A DNA stretch of 64,000 nt, from contig JAAWTG010000002.1 in the NCBI GenBank assembly GCA_022801925.1, positions 1 through 64,000 of the forward strand. The letters are read 5' to 3'. Numbering within the stretch: the stretch's first letter is position 1; every line of letters starts with the position of its first letter. Made by a program: the position numbers and the translations under genes. Under the pieces are notes generated by a model. It worked only from the letters and a program-made list of their open reading frames with translations, was not told the DNA's origin and searched no databases. This document shows positions 38,340 through 48,516 of the stretch, one piece after another. This DNA is from Clostridia bacterium (GTDB lineage Bacteria; Bacillota; Clostridia; RUG12999).

Positions 38340-39625
38340 TTTGGAATGAAGAAATAGAAACCATGGACAGGGCGGGTATGCAGAAAATCCAACTCGAACG
38401 GTTCAAAGAGACAGTACGCAGGGTGGAAAACCATCCGTTTCATAAAGAACGTCTGCAAAAAGCGGGCGTCCATGCGGATAACATCAAGTCGCTGGAGGAT
38501 TTGCAGAAACTTCCGTTTACCATGAAAGATGATTTGCGCGACAACTATCCCTTCGGCATGTTTGCAGTGCCGCGGCGCGACGTCGTGCGGATTCACGCGT
38601 CCAGCGGAACCACCGGCAAGCCAACGGTGGTAGGCTATACCAGAGGCGATTTGGAAAACTGGTCGGAATGTATTGCGCGCATTGCGACCATGGGCGGCGC
38701 GAGTGCGGAGGATACGGCGCAGATTGCGTTTGGATACGGACTGTTTACCGGCGCATTTGGTCTGCACTATGGGCTGGAAAAAATCGGCGCAACGGTGGTG
38801 CCGATGTCGTCGGGAAACACCAGAAAACAGATTATGCTTATGCAGGATTTTGAATCTACCGTATTGGTAGGAACGCCGTCTTATGCACTATATATTGCGG
38901 AAGTGATGGACGAATTAGGCGTTGACCGCAGTACCATCAAATTGAAATATGGATTGTTTGGCGGGGAAGGTTCCACGGAAGAAATGCGCGCGGAAATTGA
39001 ACGGCGTTTTGGCATCATTGCAACGGAAAACTATGGGCTCAGTGAGGTCATGGGCCCCGGTGTGGCGGGCGAATGTACGCACAAATGTGGTATGCATATC
39101 AACGAAGACCATTTCATTGCGGAAATCATCAATCCGGAAACGGGCGAGGTACTGCCGGAAGGTGAAACGGGAGAATTGGTGTTGACGACGATTTCCAAGG
39201 AAGCGCTGCCGATTTTTCGTTACAGAACGCGCGACATTACCAGTCTCCGGCGGGAGCGGTGCGCTTGCGGCAGGGAAACCATGCGCATGAGCAAAATTCA
39301 GGGACGCAGCGACGACATGCTGATTATCAAAGGCGTGAACGTGTTCCCGTCGCAGGTGGAAAGCGTGATTCTCGGTATGGAACATATCGGGCCGCACTAT
39401 CAGTTGATTGTGACGAAAAAAGGATTTACCGATGCGCTGGAAATCAAAGTGGAATTGACGGACGGTTCTTTGCTGGAATCCTATGGAGAACTGGAAAAGA
39501 CAAACAAACGTATCAAAGAACGGCTGCACAGCGTTTTAGGAATTGACGCTAAAATTTCACTGGTGGAACCCAAAAGTCTGGAACGGTTCACCGGCAAGGC
39601 AAAACGCGTGATAGATTTGCGCTAA
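38336..39625 (+). CDS. paaK: phenylacetate--CoA ligase-type AMP-forming enzyme
   Basis: HASSGTTGKPTVVGYT, FGGEGSTEEMRAEIE, YGLSEVMGPGVAGEC, RSDDMLIIKGVNVFPSQVE. Confidence 0.93.
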   Translation: MIWNEEIETMDRAGMQKIQLERFKETVRRVENHPFHKERLQKAGVHADNIKSLEDLQKLPFTMKDDLRDNYPFGMFAVPRRDVVRIHASSGTTGKPTVVGYTRGDLENWSECIARIATMGGASAEDTAQIAFGYGLFTGAFGLHYGLEKIGATVVPMSSGNTRKQIMLMQDFESTVLVGTPSYALYIAEVMDELGVDRSTIKLKYGLFGGEGSTEEMRAEIERRFGIIATENYGLSEVMGPGVAGECTHKCGMHINEDHFIAEIINPETGEVLPEGETGELVLTTISKEALPIFRYRTRDITSLRRERCACGRETMRMSKIQGRSDDMLIIKGVNVFPSQVESVILGMEHIGPHYQLIVTKKGFTDALEIKVELTDGSLLESYGELEKTNKRIKERLHSVLGIDAKISLVEPKSLERFTGKAKRVIDLR

Positions 39626-39762
39626 AACCGGCAGAGGGGTATGGAAAATATCCGGCTGGCAAATGTGAGAAAATGTCATATATGGCGTAGAACGCCATAT
39701 GGTTGAAATAGAGAGACCTGCCGCCTGGAACAGCGGCGGTGGAAAGGAATGAACGGGAAACA

Positions 39763-41490
39763 ATGAAAAAATTGATGTTGGGAAACGCCGCAATTGCCCG
39801 CGGCGCATATGAAGCTGGTGTGACGGTGGTATCTTCTTACCCTGGTACACCCAGCACAGAAATTACGGAATTTGCGTCCAAATATGAGGAAATATACTGC
39901 GAATGGGCGACCAATGAAAAAGTGGCAGTGGAAGTGGCAACCGGTGCGGCAATTACCGGCGCGCGTGCGCTGTCTGCGATGAAACACGTCGGTATGAATG
40001 TGGCGGCAGACCCCATGTTCACTGCATCGTATACCGGTGTGAACGGCGGTTTGGTGATTGTGGTGGCAGACGACCCTGGTATGCATAGTTCTCAGAATGA
40101 ACAGGACAGCCGCAATTATGCAAAAGCGTCCAAACTGCCCATGCTGGAACCGGCAGACAGCGGGGAATGTAAGGTATTTGTGAAAACGGCGTACGAGCTC
40201 AGCGAACGGTTTGACACGCCGGTTATCATACGTCTGACGACCCGCGTAGCGCATTCTCAGAGTTTAGTGGAGGAAGAAGCGCGCACAGAAGTGGGCGTGC
40301 GGGACTATAGCAAAAATATTGCAAAAAACGTCATGATGCCCGCGATGGCAAAGGGCCGTCATGTGTTTGTGGAACAGCGCATGAAGGATATAGCAGCCTA
40401 TGCAGAAACAAGTGAACTGAATAAAATAGAATATAACAGCAAAAAAATCGGTATCATCACCTCCGGTATTGCCTATCAATATGCCAAAGAAGCGGCGCCG
40501 GACGCGTCGTTTTTGAAACTCGGCATGGTGTATCCGCTGCCGGAGAAGAAAATTCAGGAATTTGCGCAAAACGTGGAACAGGTGTATGTCATTGAAGAAC
40601 TTGACCCGTTTTTGGAGGAGTTCTGTCGTTCCATTGGCGTGGAAGTGATTGGAAAAGAAAAATTCACATTGCTGGGCGAATATACGCCGGAACTGATTCG
40701 CGCCGGAATGGAAAACCGCGCGCCGCGGCAGTTTGAAGCGGCAAAAGTACCTGTGCGTCCGCCGGTCATGTGTCCCGGCTGTCCGCACCGCGGTATTTTC
40801 TATGTATTGAACAAATTGAATCTGCATGTCAGCGGCGACATTGGGTGTTATACGCTGGGCGCGGCGGCGCCGCTGAAGGCGATTGACGTTTGCGTCTGCA
40901 TGGGCGCAAGTATCAGCGGACTGCACGGCATGGAAAAAGCAAACGGACGCGGCTTTGGCAAAAAAGCGGTTGCGGTTATTGGGGATTCTACGTTTATGCA
41001 CTCCGGTATCACTGGATTGATTGACATTGTGTATAACAAAGGCGCGTCTACCGTGATGATTTTGGACAACGCTATCACAGGTATGACAGGACACCAGCCC
41101 AATCCGACAACGGGATATACCATTCGCGGCGAAGAAACCCGCCGTGTGGATATGGAACTGCTGGCAAAAGCAATTGGCGTGGAACGTGTCCGTGTGGTAG
41201 ACCCGTTTGACGTGGAGGAAGTGGAAAAGGTTGTGCGGGAGGAAACAGAGGCGGACGAACCTTCTGTTATCATTGCACGCCGTCCCTGTGCGTTGCTGAA
41301 ATTTGTAGACTACGGCAAACCGTGTGAAATTGATACAGACGCTTGTAAGGGCTGCAAAATGTGCATGAAAATTGGATGTCCCGCCATTACGTTTGCGGAC
41401 GGTAAAGCGAAGATTGACCCGACGCAGTGCAACGGCTGCGGACTTTGCATGAATATTTGTAAATTTGGCGCAATCAAAAAAGGGCAGTAA
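39763..41490 (+). CDS. iorA: indolepyruvate ferredoxin oxidoreductase, alpha subunit
   Basis: SSYPGTPSTEITE, CPGCPHRGIFYVL, GDIGCYTLG, TPP domain, C-terminal 2x[4Fe-4S] CKGCKMCMKIGCP / CNGCGLCMNICKF. Confidence 0.95.
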   Translation: MKKLMLGNAAIARGAYEAGVTVVSSYPGTPSTEITEFASKYEEIYCEWATNEKVAVEVATGAAITGARALSAMKHVGMNVAADPMFTASYTGVNGGLVIVVADDPGMHSSQNEQDSRNYAKASKLPMLEPADSGECKVFVKTAYELSERFDTPVIIRLTTRVAHSQSLVEEEARTEVGVRDYSKNIAKNVMMPAMAKGRHVFVEQRMKDIAAYAETSELNKIEYNSKKIGIITSGIAYQYAKEAAPDASFLKLGMVYPLPEKKIQEFAQNVEQVYVIEELDPFLEEFCRSIGVEVIGKEKFTLLGEYTPELIRAGMENRAPRQFEAAKVPVRPPVMCPGCPHRGIFYVLNKLNLHVSGDIGCYTLGAAAPLKAIDVCVCMGASISGLHGMEKANGRGFGKKAVAVIGDSTFMHSGITGLIDIVYNKGASTVMILDNAITGMTGHQPNPTTGYTIRGEETRRVDMELLAKAIGVERVRVVDPFDVEEVEKVVREETEADEPSVIIARRPCALLKFVDYGKPCEIDTDACKGCKMCMKIGCPAITFADGKAKIDPTQCNGCGLCMNICKFGAIKKGQ

Positions 41491-41529
41491 TGGCAGGGTG
41501 AACATGCCGCACGAAAACAAAGGCGGCGG

Positions 41530-42120
41530 ATGGGAGAGAAAAAGATGGTAACAAAAATTATGATAGTAGGCGTCGGCGGACAAGGAACGCTACTGGCGAG
41601 CCGCGTGATTGGAAACGCAGTCACTGCGGAAGGATATGATGTGAAAGTATCGGAAGTGCACGGTATGAGTCAGCGCGGCGGAAGCGTTGTGACATATGTG
41701 AAATATGGCGACAAGGTATATTCTCCGATTGTGGCGGAGGGAGAAGCGGATATTGTTCTGGCGTTTGAAAGTCTGGAAGCGCTGCGCTGGTCGCACTATT
41801 TAAAAGACGGCGGTCAAATGATTGTCAACACGCAGGAAATTGACCCCATGCCGGTGATTACCGGTGCGGAGAAATATCCGAAAGAAATTTTGGAACAACT
41901 GGAAATGCGCAACATTAACGTCACGGCGGTGGACGCGCTGACCATTGCGGAAGGATTGGGCAATGCAAAAGCAGTCAATGTGGTGCTGCTGGGCGTGCTG
42001 GCAAAACACAGCAACATTGCAAAGGAAAAATGGGTGGAAGCCGTGCGCAGCACGGTTCCGGCAAAATTTTTGGAACTCAACCTTGCGGCGTTTGAAGCGG
42101 GATATACCGCTGCTTATTGA
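41530..42120 (+). CDS. iorB: indolepyruvate ferredoxin oxidoreductase, beta subunit
   Basis: KIMIVGVGGQGTLLASRVIGNA, VSEVHGMSQRGGSVVTYVKYG. Confidence 0.94.
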   Translation: MGEKKMVTKIMIVGVGGQGTLLASRVIGNAVTAEGYDVKVSEVHGMSQRGGSVVTYVKYGDKVYSPIVAEGEADIVLAFESLEALRWSHYLKDGGQMIVNTQEIDPMPVITGAEKYPKEILEQLEMRNINVTAVDALTIAEGLGNAKAVNVVLLGVLAKHSNIAKEKWVEAVRSTVPAKFLELNLAAFEAGYTAAY

Positions 42121-42170
42121 GAACAGAACAGGAAAAGGATCCTGTGAAATATAAAAAGGAGGCGTTTGGC

Positions 42171-42599
42171 ATGTTAAAACAGTTATCCGTTTTTGTGGAG
42201 AACAAATGTGGTCGGCTGACAGGGATTGTGGAACTGCTGGGAAACGGCGGCATTAATATTCGCGCAATGTCGCTGGCGGATACGGCGGACTATGGGATTT
42301 TACGCTTGATTGTGAACGACCCGCAGAAAGCGGCGGATTTGCTGAAAAAAGAACAGTATACCATGAAAATCACCGAGGTGCTGGCAATTGAAATTCCGGA
42401 TGAAGCGGGTGCGCTGGCAAATGTGCTGCGTATGATTCGTGACGCGGAGATTACGATTGAATATATGTATGCCTTTTTGGGTAAACAGCAGCAGGGCGCG
42501 CTGGTTACGCTCAAATGTGACGATACAGAAAAGGCGGCGGCGTTGTTGCAGCAAAATCATGTAACAGTGGTAGATCCGGAAACGGTGTATGGACTATGA
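42171..42599 (+). CDS. tandem ACT domain protein
   Basis: MLKQLSVFVENKCGRLTGIVELLGNGGINIRAMSLADTADYGILRLIV...IPDEAGALANVLRMIRDAEITIEYMYAF. Confidence 0.88.
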   Translation: MLKQLSVFVENKCGRLTGIVELLGNGGINIRAMSLADTADYGILRLIVNDPQKAADLLKKEQYTMKITEVLAIEIPDEAGALANVLRMIRDAEITIEYMYAFLGKQQQGALVTLKCDDTEKAAALLQQNHVTVVDPETVYGL

Positions 42600-43873
42600 T
42601 GGAAGTAGGACAATATCTAAAGCGCGAGTTTGGGCTGTCTCAGCGTGTGCTGGACATCGAACGGCGCGTGACGGAAAAAATTGCGCCGCGGCTGCGGGAA
42701 CTGGAAGCGGTGCGGGAATTTCACCAGATTCGCGTTTTGAACGGATTTCGGAAAAATGCGATTCGGGAACAGCATTTTTTAGGCACCACAGGCTATGGAT
42801 ATGACGATTTGGGGCGGGAAGCGATTGACGCACTGTTTGCAGATGTGTTTGGTGCGGAGGACGCGCTGGTGCGCATGAACATTGTCTCCGGCACTCATGC
42901 ATTGTCGCTGTGCCTGTTTGGCGTACTGCGCCCGGGCGATAAATTGGTTTCCGTGACAGGCAATCCCTATGATACATTGGCAGGAGTCATTTCCGCCGAA
43001 GGACAGGGGAGTCTTAAAGATTTCGGCGTGTCCTATGACAAAGTGCCGCTGCTGCCGGACGGAACGCCGGATTTGGACGGTATCCGCCGGGCAATCACGC
43101 CGGAGGTAAAAGCGGCGCTCATTCAGCGTTCCAAGGGCTATGATTGGCGGGAAACGCTGTCTGTGGCACAAATTGGAGAAATTATCCGCGCGGTCAAAGA
43201 AGCGAACCCGCAGACCGTTTGTATTGTGGATAACTGCTATGGAGAGTTCACGGAAGAGGCGGAACCGACGGCAGTGGGCGCGGATTTGATGGCGGGCAGT
43301 CTGATTAAAAATCCCGGCGGCGGTTTAGCGCGCGGCGGGGCATATCTTGCCGGTAAAAAGAACTATATCGATTTAGCGGCATATAAACTGAATTGCGTTG
43401 GACAAGGAAAAGAAATTGGTCCGACGTTTGGCTTCAACCGTGAAATTTTGCAAGGATTTTTCATGGCACCGCACGTGACGTGTGAAGCGCTGAAGGCAGC
43501 AGTATTTTGCGCCGGCGTGTTTGAGGAACTGGGCTATGACGTCTGTCCGCGTTGGGATAGCCAACGCGGCGACATCATTCAGGCGGTGCGTTTTGGTAAC
43601 AAAGAAGCGTTGATAGCGTTTTGCCAAGGGATTCAAAAGGGCGCGCCGATTGATTCATTCGTACAGCCGGAGCCGTGGGACATGCCGGGCTATGATTGTC
43701 AGGTGATTATGGCGGCGGGCGCGTTCACACAGGGCGCGACCACGGAACTCAGCGCGGACGCGCCGGTAAAACCGCCCTATGTGGCATATATGCAGGGCAG
43801 TTTAACCTATGAATGCGGCAAAACAGGCGTATTGGTTGCAGTCCAGAATATGATAGACCAAAAATTGTTATAA
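42596..43873 (+). CDS. methionine gamma-lyase family / YnbB-type PLP enzyme (aluminium-resistance family)
   Basis: NIVSGTHALSLCLFGVLRPGDKLVSVTGNPYDTL, IVDNCYGEFTEEAEPTAVGADLMAGSLIKNPGGGLARGGAYLAG. Confidence 0.92.
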   Translation: MMEVGQYLKREFGLSQRVLDIERRVTEKIAPRLRELEAVREFHQIRVLNGFRKNAIREQHFLGTTGYGYDDLGREAIDALFADVFGAEDALVRMNIVSGTHALSLCLFGVLRPGDKLVSVTGNPYDTLAGVISAEGQGSLKDFGVSYDKVPLLPDGTPDLDGIRRAITPEVKAALIQRSKGYDWRETLSVAQIGEIIRAVKEANPQTVCIVDNCYGEFTEEAEPTAVGADLMAGSLIKNPGGGLARGGAYLAGKKNYIDLAAYKLNCVGQGKEIGPTFGFNREILQGFFMAPHVTCEALKAAVFCAGVFEELGYDVCPRWDSQRGDIIQAVRFGNKEALIAFCQGIQKGAPIDSFVQPEPWDMPGYDCQVIMAAGAFTQGATTELSADAPVKPPYVAYMQGSLTYECGKTGVLVAVQNMIDQKLL

Positions 43874-43890
43874 AGAATAGCATGAATGAT

Positions 43891-43927
43891 GAAATCCGAT
43901 GCGGTATGCGTCGGATTTCTTTTTTTG
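43891..43927 (+). terminator. intrinsic terminator
   Basis: gaaatccga/tcggatttc followed by T tract. Confidence 0.85.
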
Positions 43928-44071
43928 TATCGGCGAAAGGGACATGAAACCGTACAAAAGAGTGCAGCGTCCCTATGCTTAAGGTAACACCTCTTTTCAC
44001 TGCTGCATATGATGAACTAGAACAAAAACGCATGGGCAGCGGGTTCATGAAAATCTTTTGGAGGTGTAGGC

Positions 44072-45325
44072 ATGGCAAGATACATAGTAACGGGCGGCAA
44101 CCCCCTAGAGGGGAGGATTCGTATGCAAGGCGCGAAAAATTCAGTCCTGCCCATTCTTGCAGCAAGTATAATGAATTGCGGAACAGTAACCATTGAGGAT
44201 TGTCCTAACATTGCAGACGTGGATATCACCATTCAAATATTGCGTTTTTTGGGATGCAAAGTGAAACGGGAGGGAAATGCTGTCACCATTGATGCCAGCG
44301 TTATTTCTAATTGTTACATACCGCAGGAGTTAATGAAAAAAATGCGTTCGTCCGTTATTTTTTTAGGGGCGATTCTGGCGCGCTGCGGCAAGGCGAAATG
44401 CAGTTATCCGGGCGGCTGTGAACTAGGCGCACGCCCTATCAATTTACATTTGAAGGCGTTCCGGCAGATGGGGATTGACGTGCGGGAGACGCACGGATAT
44501 ATTATTTGTAAGCGCAAAAACTTTGTACCGAACAAAATCCAGTTAGATTTTCCATCGGTAGGCGCGACGGAAAACATCATGCTGGTAGCGGCGCTGTCCC
44601 GCGGGACGACTACCATTGTCAATGCGGCGCGAGAGCCAGAAATCATAGATTTACAGGATTTTCTGAATCAAATGGGTGCAAGAATTCATGGCGCAGGCAG
44701 CAGTATTATCGTCATTGAAGGCGTGGGAACGTTTCACGATACGGAAAAAACCGTCATGTTTGACCGCATTGCAGCGGCAACTTATCTGTTTGCACCGATT
44801 ATCACAACGGGAGATGTTGTACTGGACAATGTTGACGTCGGGCACATGGAAAGCATTGTTTCCGCGGCAAAAGAAATGGGCGCGCTGGTGGATGTGGACG
44901 GCAGAAGCCTGCGCGTGACCATGCGGGAACGACCGCTTTCTATCGACAATATTCAAACCATGCCATACCCTGGATTTCCAACGGACGCACAGTCACAGCT
45001 TATGGCGGTACTGGCATATGCCAAAGGTACCAGCATTATTCAGGAAAAGATTTTTGAAAACCGGTTCCGTGTGGCGGGCGAGTTTGTGAAAATGGGTGCG
45101 GATATTTCTGTGAATGAACGCGTGGCAGTGGTGCGCGGCACAAAAACCTTGCAGGGCGCGAATGTCACAGCGCCGGATTTGCGCGGCGGCGCGGGATTGG
45201 TGCTGGCGGCATTGGGGGCGCAGGGTATTTCGGAAATTGAGGAAATCGGACATATGGAACGCGGCTATGAAAAATTGGAGCAAAATTTGAGCCTGCTTGG
45301 CGCGGATATCAAAAAAGTGGAATAA
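44072..45325 (+). CDS. murA: UDP-N-acetylglucosamine 1-carboxyvinyltransferase
   Basis: GGNPLEGRIRMQGAKNSVLPILAASI, GGCELGARPINLHLKAFRQMG, PYPGFPTDAQSQLMAVL. Confidence 0.97.
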   Translation: MARYIVTGGNPLEGRIRMQGAKNSVLPILAASIMNCGTVTIEDCPNIADVDITIQILRFLGCKVKREGNAVTIDASVISNCYIPQELMKKMRSSVIFLGAILARCGKAKCSYPGGCELGARPINLHLKAFRQMGIDVRETHGYIICKRKNFVPNKIQLDFPSVGATENIMLVAALSRGTTTIVNAAREPEIIDLQDFLNQMGARIHGAGSSIIVIEGVGTFHDTEKTVMFDRIAAATYLFAPIITTGDVVLDNVDVGHMESIVSAAKEMGALVDVDGRSLRVTMRERPLSIDNIQTMPYPGFPTDAQSQLMAVLAYAKGTSIIQEKIFENRFRVAGEFVKMGADISVNERVAVVRGTKTLQGANVTAPDLRGGAGLVLAALGAQGISEIEEIGHMERGYEKLEQNLSLLGADIKKVE

Positions 45326-45368
45326 AACAGGAATGAGAACAAAAGAGATTATTTTAAAAAAGTATTGC

Positions 45369-45420
45369 AAAAAACTCCCGAAGCGGGCTTTCCGCAAGCC
45401 CATATTTCGGGAGTTTTTTA
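45369..45420 (+). terminator. intrinsic terminator
   Basis: aaaaactcccga ... tcgggagtttttt with inner gggcttt/aagccc. Confidence 0.85.
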
Positions 45421-45514
45421 TTTTGGCAGTAGATTTTGTGCGGAGGAAAGTAGCAGTAGTTAGCGTTTCTTATGAGAAAAATTTGAAATTTATGCATTTG
45501 CTGCAAAAAAGGTA

Positions 45515-45544
45515 TTGACAGAGGTCGCATAGGGCAGATATAAT
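45515..45544 (+). promoter_or_regulatory. promoter TTGACA-N18-TATAAT upstream of gltX
   Basis: Exact consensus hexamers. Confidence 0.8.
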
Positions 45545-45598
45545 AGAAGAAAGAAGAATGGGACAAAACCAGTCCCACATGAAAGAGGTTTTGACACA

Positions 45599-47059
45599 AT
45601 GGAAAAACGAGTAAGAACAAGATTTGCCCCCAGTCCGACGGGATATATGCATATTGGGAATCTGCGCACAGCGCTCTATGCGTATTTGATTGCGAAAAAA
45701 CATGGCGGCGATTTTATCCTGCGTATTGAGGATACCGACCAAGAACGCTATGTGGAAGGTGCAGTGGATTTGATTTACCGTACGCTGGCGGAAACGGGAC
45801 TGGTTCACGATGAAGGCCCCGACCTTGGCGGCGACTATGGCCCTTATATCCAGAGCGAGCGGCGCGGTATCTATCAAGAATATGCGGAAAAATTAGTGGA
45901 ATTGGGCGGCGCTTATTATTGTTTCTGCGATAAAGAGCGGCTGGACAATTTGCGCGCCGTACAGGAAGCGTCCAAAATGCCCACCAAATATGACGGCTAT
46001 TGCCGGAATCTGTCCAAAGAAGAAATTGAAGAAAAGAAAGCGGCGGGCATTCCCTATGTGATTCGTCAGAAAATGCCGACAACAGGCACCACGTCTTTTG
46101 ACGATGTGATTTTCGGCACCATTAAGGTAGACAACAGCACGTTGGATGACAATGTTTTGCTCAAATCCGACGGACTGCCGACGTATAACTTTGCCAACGT
46201 CATTGACGACCATTTAATGGGCATTACTCATGTTATTCGCGGCAGCGAGTATCTGTCCTCCACGCCGAAATATAATTTGCTCTATGAATCGTTTGGCTGG
46301 GAGAAACCAATCTATGTGCACTGCCCGCCCGTGATGAAGGACGCGCATACCAAACTTTCCAAACGAAACGGCGATGCGTCCTATGAGGACATTATTGCAA
46401 AAGGATATCTGAAAGAAGCGGTGCTGAACTATATCGCGCTGCTGGGGTGGAGTCCCGGCGGCGAAAACGAAATTTTTGATATGCAAGGCTTGATTGAAGC
46501 ATTTGACCCGTCCGGCATCAGTAAATCGCCGGCAATCTTTGACACGCAGAAACTGAACTGGATGAATGGGGAATATATCCGCCGCATGAGCGAGGAAGAT
46601 TTCCACGCGCTGGCACTGCCCTACTACAAACAGGTCATTACCAGAGATGTGGATTTGATGAAGCTGACGCGTCTGCTGCACACGCGTGTGGAATTGCTGT
46701 CCGACATTCCGGGACAGGTTGATTTTGTGGACAGTGTGCCGGACTATGAAAGTGACCTCTATACGCATAAAAAGATGAAAACCAATCCGGAAAATTCGCT
46801 GGACAGTCTGAAACAGGTGCTGCCGGTGCTGGAAGCGGTCGGCGACTGGACAATGGAAAATGTGCATGACGCAGTGTTTGCGAAGATTCAGGAACTGGGC
46901 GTGAAGAACGGATTGCTGCTGTGGCCGCTGCGTGTGGCGCTGAGCGGAAAAGCGTTCACGCCGGGCGGCGGTATTGAGCTGTGCGACGTGCTGGGCAAAG
47001 AGGAAAGTATCGGGCGTGTGAAAGCCGCCATTGCAAAACTGGAAGCGGAACTTGGATAA
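45599..47059 (+). CDS. gltX: glutamyl-tRNA synthetase
   Basis: [45 protein letters not shown] (KMSKS-like). Confidence 0.97.
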   Translation: MEKRVRTRFAPSPTGYMHIGNLRTALYAYLIAKKHGGDFILRIEDTDQERYVEGAVDLIYRTLAETGLVHDEGPDLGGDYGPYIQSERRGIYQEYAEKLVELGGAYYCFCDKERLDNLRAVQEASKMPTKYDGYCRNLSKEEIEEKKAAGIPYVIRQKMPTTGTTSFDDVIFGTIKVDNSTLDDNVLLKSDGLPTYNFANVIDDHLMGITHVIRGSEYLSSTPKYNLLYESFGWEKPIYVHCPPVMKDAHTKLSKRNGDASYEDIIAKGYLKEAVLNYIALLGWSPGGENEIFDMQGLIEAFDPSGISKSPAIFDTQKLNWMNGEYIRRMSEEDFHALALPYYKQVITRDVDLMKLTRLLHTRVELLSDIPGQVDFVDSVPDYESDLYTHKKMKTNPENSLDSLKQVLPVLEAVGDWTMENVHDAVFAKIQELGVKNGLLLWPLRVALSGKAFTPGGGIELCDVLGKEESIGRVKAAIAKLEAELG

Positions 47060-47150
47060 ATGGGCGATGTGTTTTTTGCGAGACGGTTCTGCAGGGCATG
47101 TTGCAGCATAAAAGAGACGCCGCGCATGAGTCGGCGGTGAATAAAGAACG

Positions 47151-47191
47151 AAAGTTCCGCAAGCGGAGAGACAGTCTTGCGGAACTTTTTT
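47151..47191 (+). terminator. intrinsic terminator
   Basis: aaagttccgcaag / cttgcggaactttttt. Confidence 0.9.
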
Positions 47192-47298
47192 GTGCAGATA
47201 AGTTATATTTGCGAAAAAACTAACCGACATCTAACCTTTTATATGCTATCATTTTAACAGAGTTGCAATTCTGAATAAAATGACAGGAGGATAAAAGA

Positions 47299-47790
47299 AT
47301 GAAAAAGACAAAGAAAGTAATCACAACACTTACCGCCGCAGCTATCGCGGTAAGCATAGGCGCCGTGTCGGCGGCGGAGTTGGAACCCCCTGCTGCGCAG
47401 CCTATTGAAACAAAAATAGGTGCGGAAAGTATTTTCACTTACGTGCTGAATGTGGCGAAAAATTTTGTAATACGTGCCAAAGACGGCGGTAACGATATGA
47501 TAACCTTCACGGTAGCAGATGATGGAGACAATGCCATAACGACAAAATATGTAACAGGTAGTGACGCAGCCGAGAGGCGGGAGCAAAGTGAAACCGATGT
47601 ATATTACGTAACGGTTGAGGGAACTGCCGCAAAAGATACCGATATTGTCTACAGCAGAGAGGATAATACGCAGGACGAATATATTGAGTATATCATTAAG
47701 ACGGAAAACGGCAAAACGCTGGCAAGTGCGGATAACGGCGCAACATGGATAGAACTGGAAGTTGAAACACAAACGGAAAAGTCAGTGTAG
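47299..47790 (+). CDS. hypothetical secreted protein
   Basis: 163 aa with signal peptide (MKKTKKVITTLTAAAIAVSIGAVSA); RBS aggaggataaaag; no family recognised. Confidence 0.7.
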   Translation: MKKTKKVITTLTAAAIAVSIGAVSAAELEPPAAQPIETKIGAESIFTYVLNVAKNFVIRAKDGGNDMITFTVADDGDNAITTKYVTGSDAAERREQSETDVYYVTVEGTAAKDTDIVYSREDNTQDEYIEYIIKTENGKTLASADNGATWIELEVETQTEKSV

Positions 47791-47802
47791 GGTTTATAAA
47801 AA

Positions 47803-47832
47803 ATGGGTATAGGCATTTATGCCTATACCCAT
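47803..47832 (+). promoter_or_regulatory. intercistronic hairpin before the two-component system
   Basis: atgggtataggcat/atgcctatacccat perfect 14-bp arms, 2-nt spacer, no strong T tract. Confidence 0.5.
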
Positions 47833-47850
47833 AACAAACGGAGAAAAACG

Positions 47851-48516
47851 ATGAAATTGCTTTTGATTGAAGATGAAGAAGATTTATCGGCAATGCTGCA
47901 AAAGGGACTGCATAAACGGGGGTATGCGGTTGATGCGGCATATGACGGCGAGGAAGCATTATATATGTATGAGATAAATGAATACGATTTAATTATTCTT
48001 GACCTCAACATTCCTGTTGTTGACGGTCTTGCAGTGTTAAAACAAATACGGCTTAGCGATGTCCGCACGAAGATATTGATTCTTTCCGCCCGCGGGAGCA
48101 TTGCGGAACGGGTGGAGGGTCTCAATCTCGGCGCCAATGATTATATGGTAAAGCCGTTTGATTTTCTGGAACTTGATGCACGGATAAACGCGCTTTTACG
48201 GATTGATTTTTTGCAGTCCCCGTCGGTTTTGGACTGCGGCAATATCAGAATCAATTTGCTGTCAAAAGAAGTGGCGGTATCCGGAAATATCGTTCCGCTT
48301 ACCAAAAAAGAATATTCCATACTGGAATATCTGTTTCGGCATAAGAATAGCATTGTAAGCGCTGAAACGCTGATGGAACACGTCTGGGACAGCGATACGG
48401 ATTTGTTTTCCAATTCATTAAAATATCACATATATTCGCTGAAAAAGAAACTGGACACAACCTATATTAAAAATGTTCGGGGTCAAGGATATATTTTATC
48501 GGAGGAGAATCAATGA
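47851..48516 (+). CDS. OmpR-family response regulator
   Basis: MKLLLIEDEEDLSAMLQKGL...LIILDLNIPVVDGLAVLKQIR...; winged-helix C-terminus; start revised downstream of the hairpin. Confidence 0.93.
   Translation: MKLLLIEDEEDLSAMLQKGLHKRGYAVDAAYDGEEALYMYEINEYDLIILDLNIPVVDGLAVLKQIRLSDVRTKILILSARGSIAERVEGLNLGANDYMVKPFDFLELDARINALLRIDFLQSPSVLDCGNIRINLLSKEVAVSGNIVPLTKKEYSILEYLFRHKNSIVSAETLMEHVWDSDTDLFSNSLKYHIYSLKKKLDTTYIKNVRGQGYILSEENQ

Noticed and set aside
40264-41583. 439-aa minus-strand ORF
   Set aside because: Antisense to iorA, whose sense frame has clear TPP and ferredoxin motifs; the antisense protein is Cys/His/Phe-rich low-information sequence typical of shadow ORFs.
45545-45598. T-box riboswitch upstream of gltX
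   Set aside because: Leader only about 50 nt, no specifier stem, and no T-box sequence (UGGNACCGCG).
46214-47230. 338-aa minus-strand ORF
   Set aside because: Shadow of gltX; no recognisable domain or RBS.
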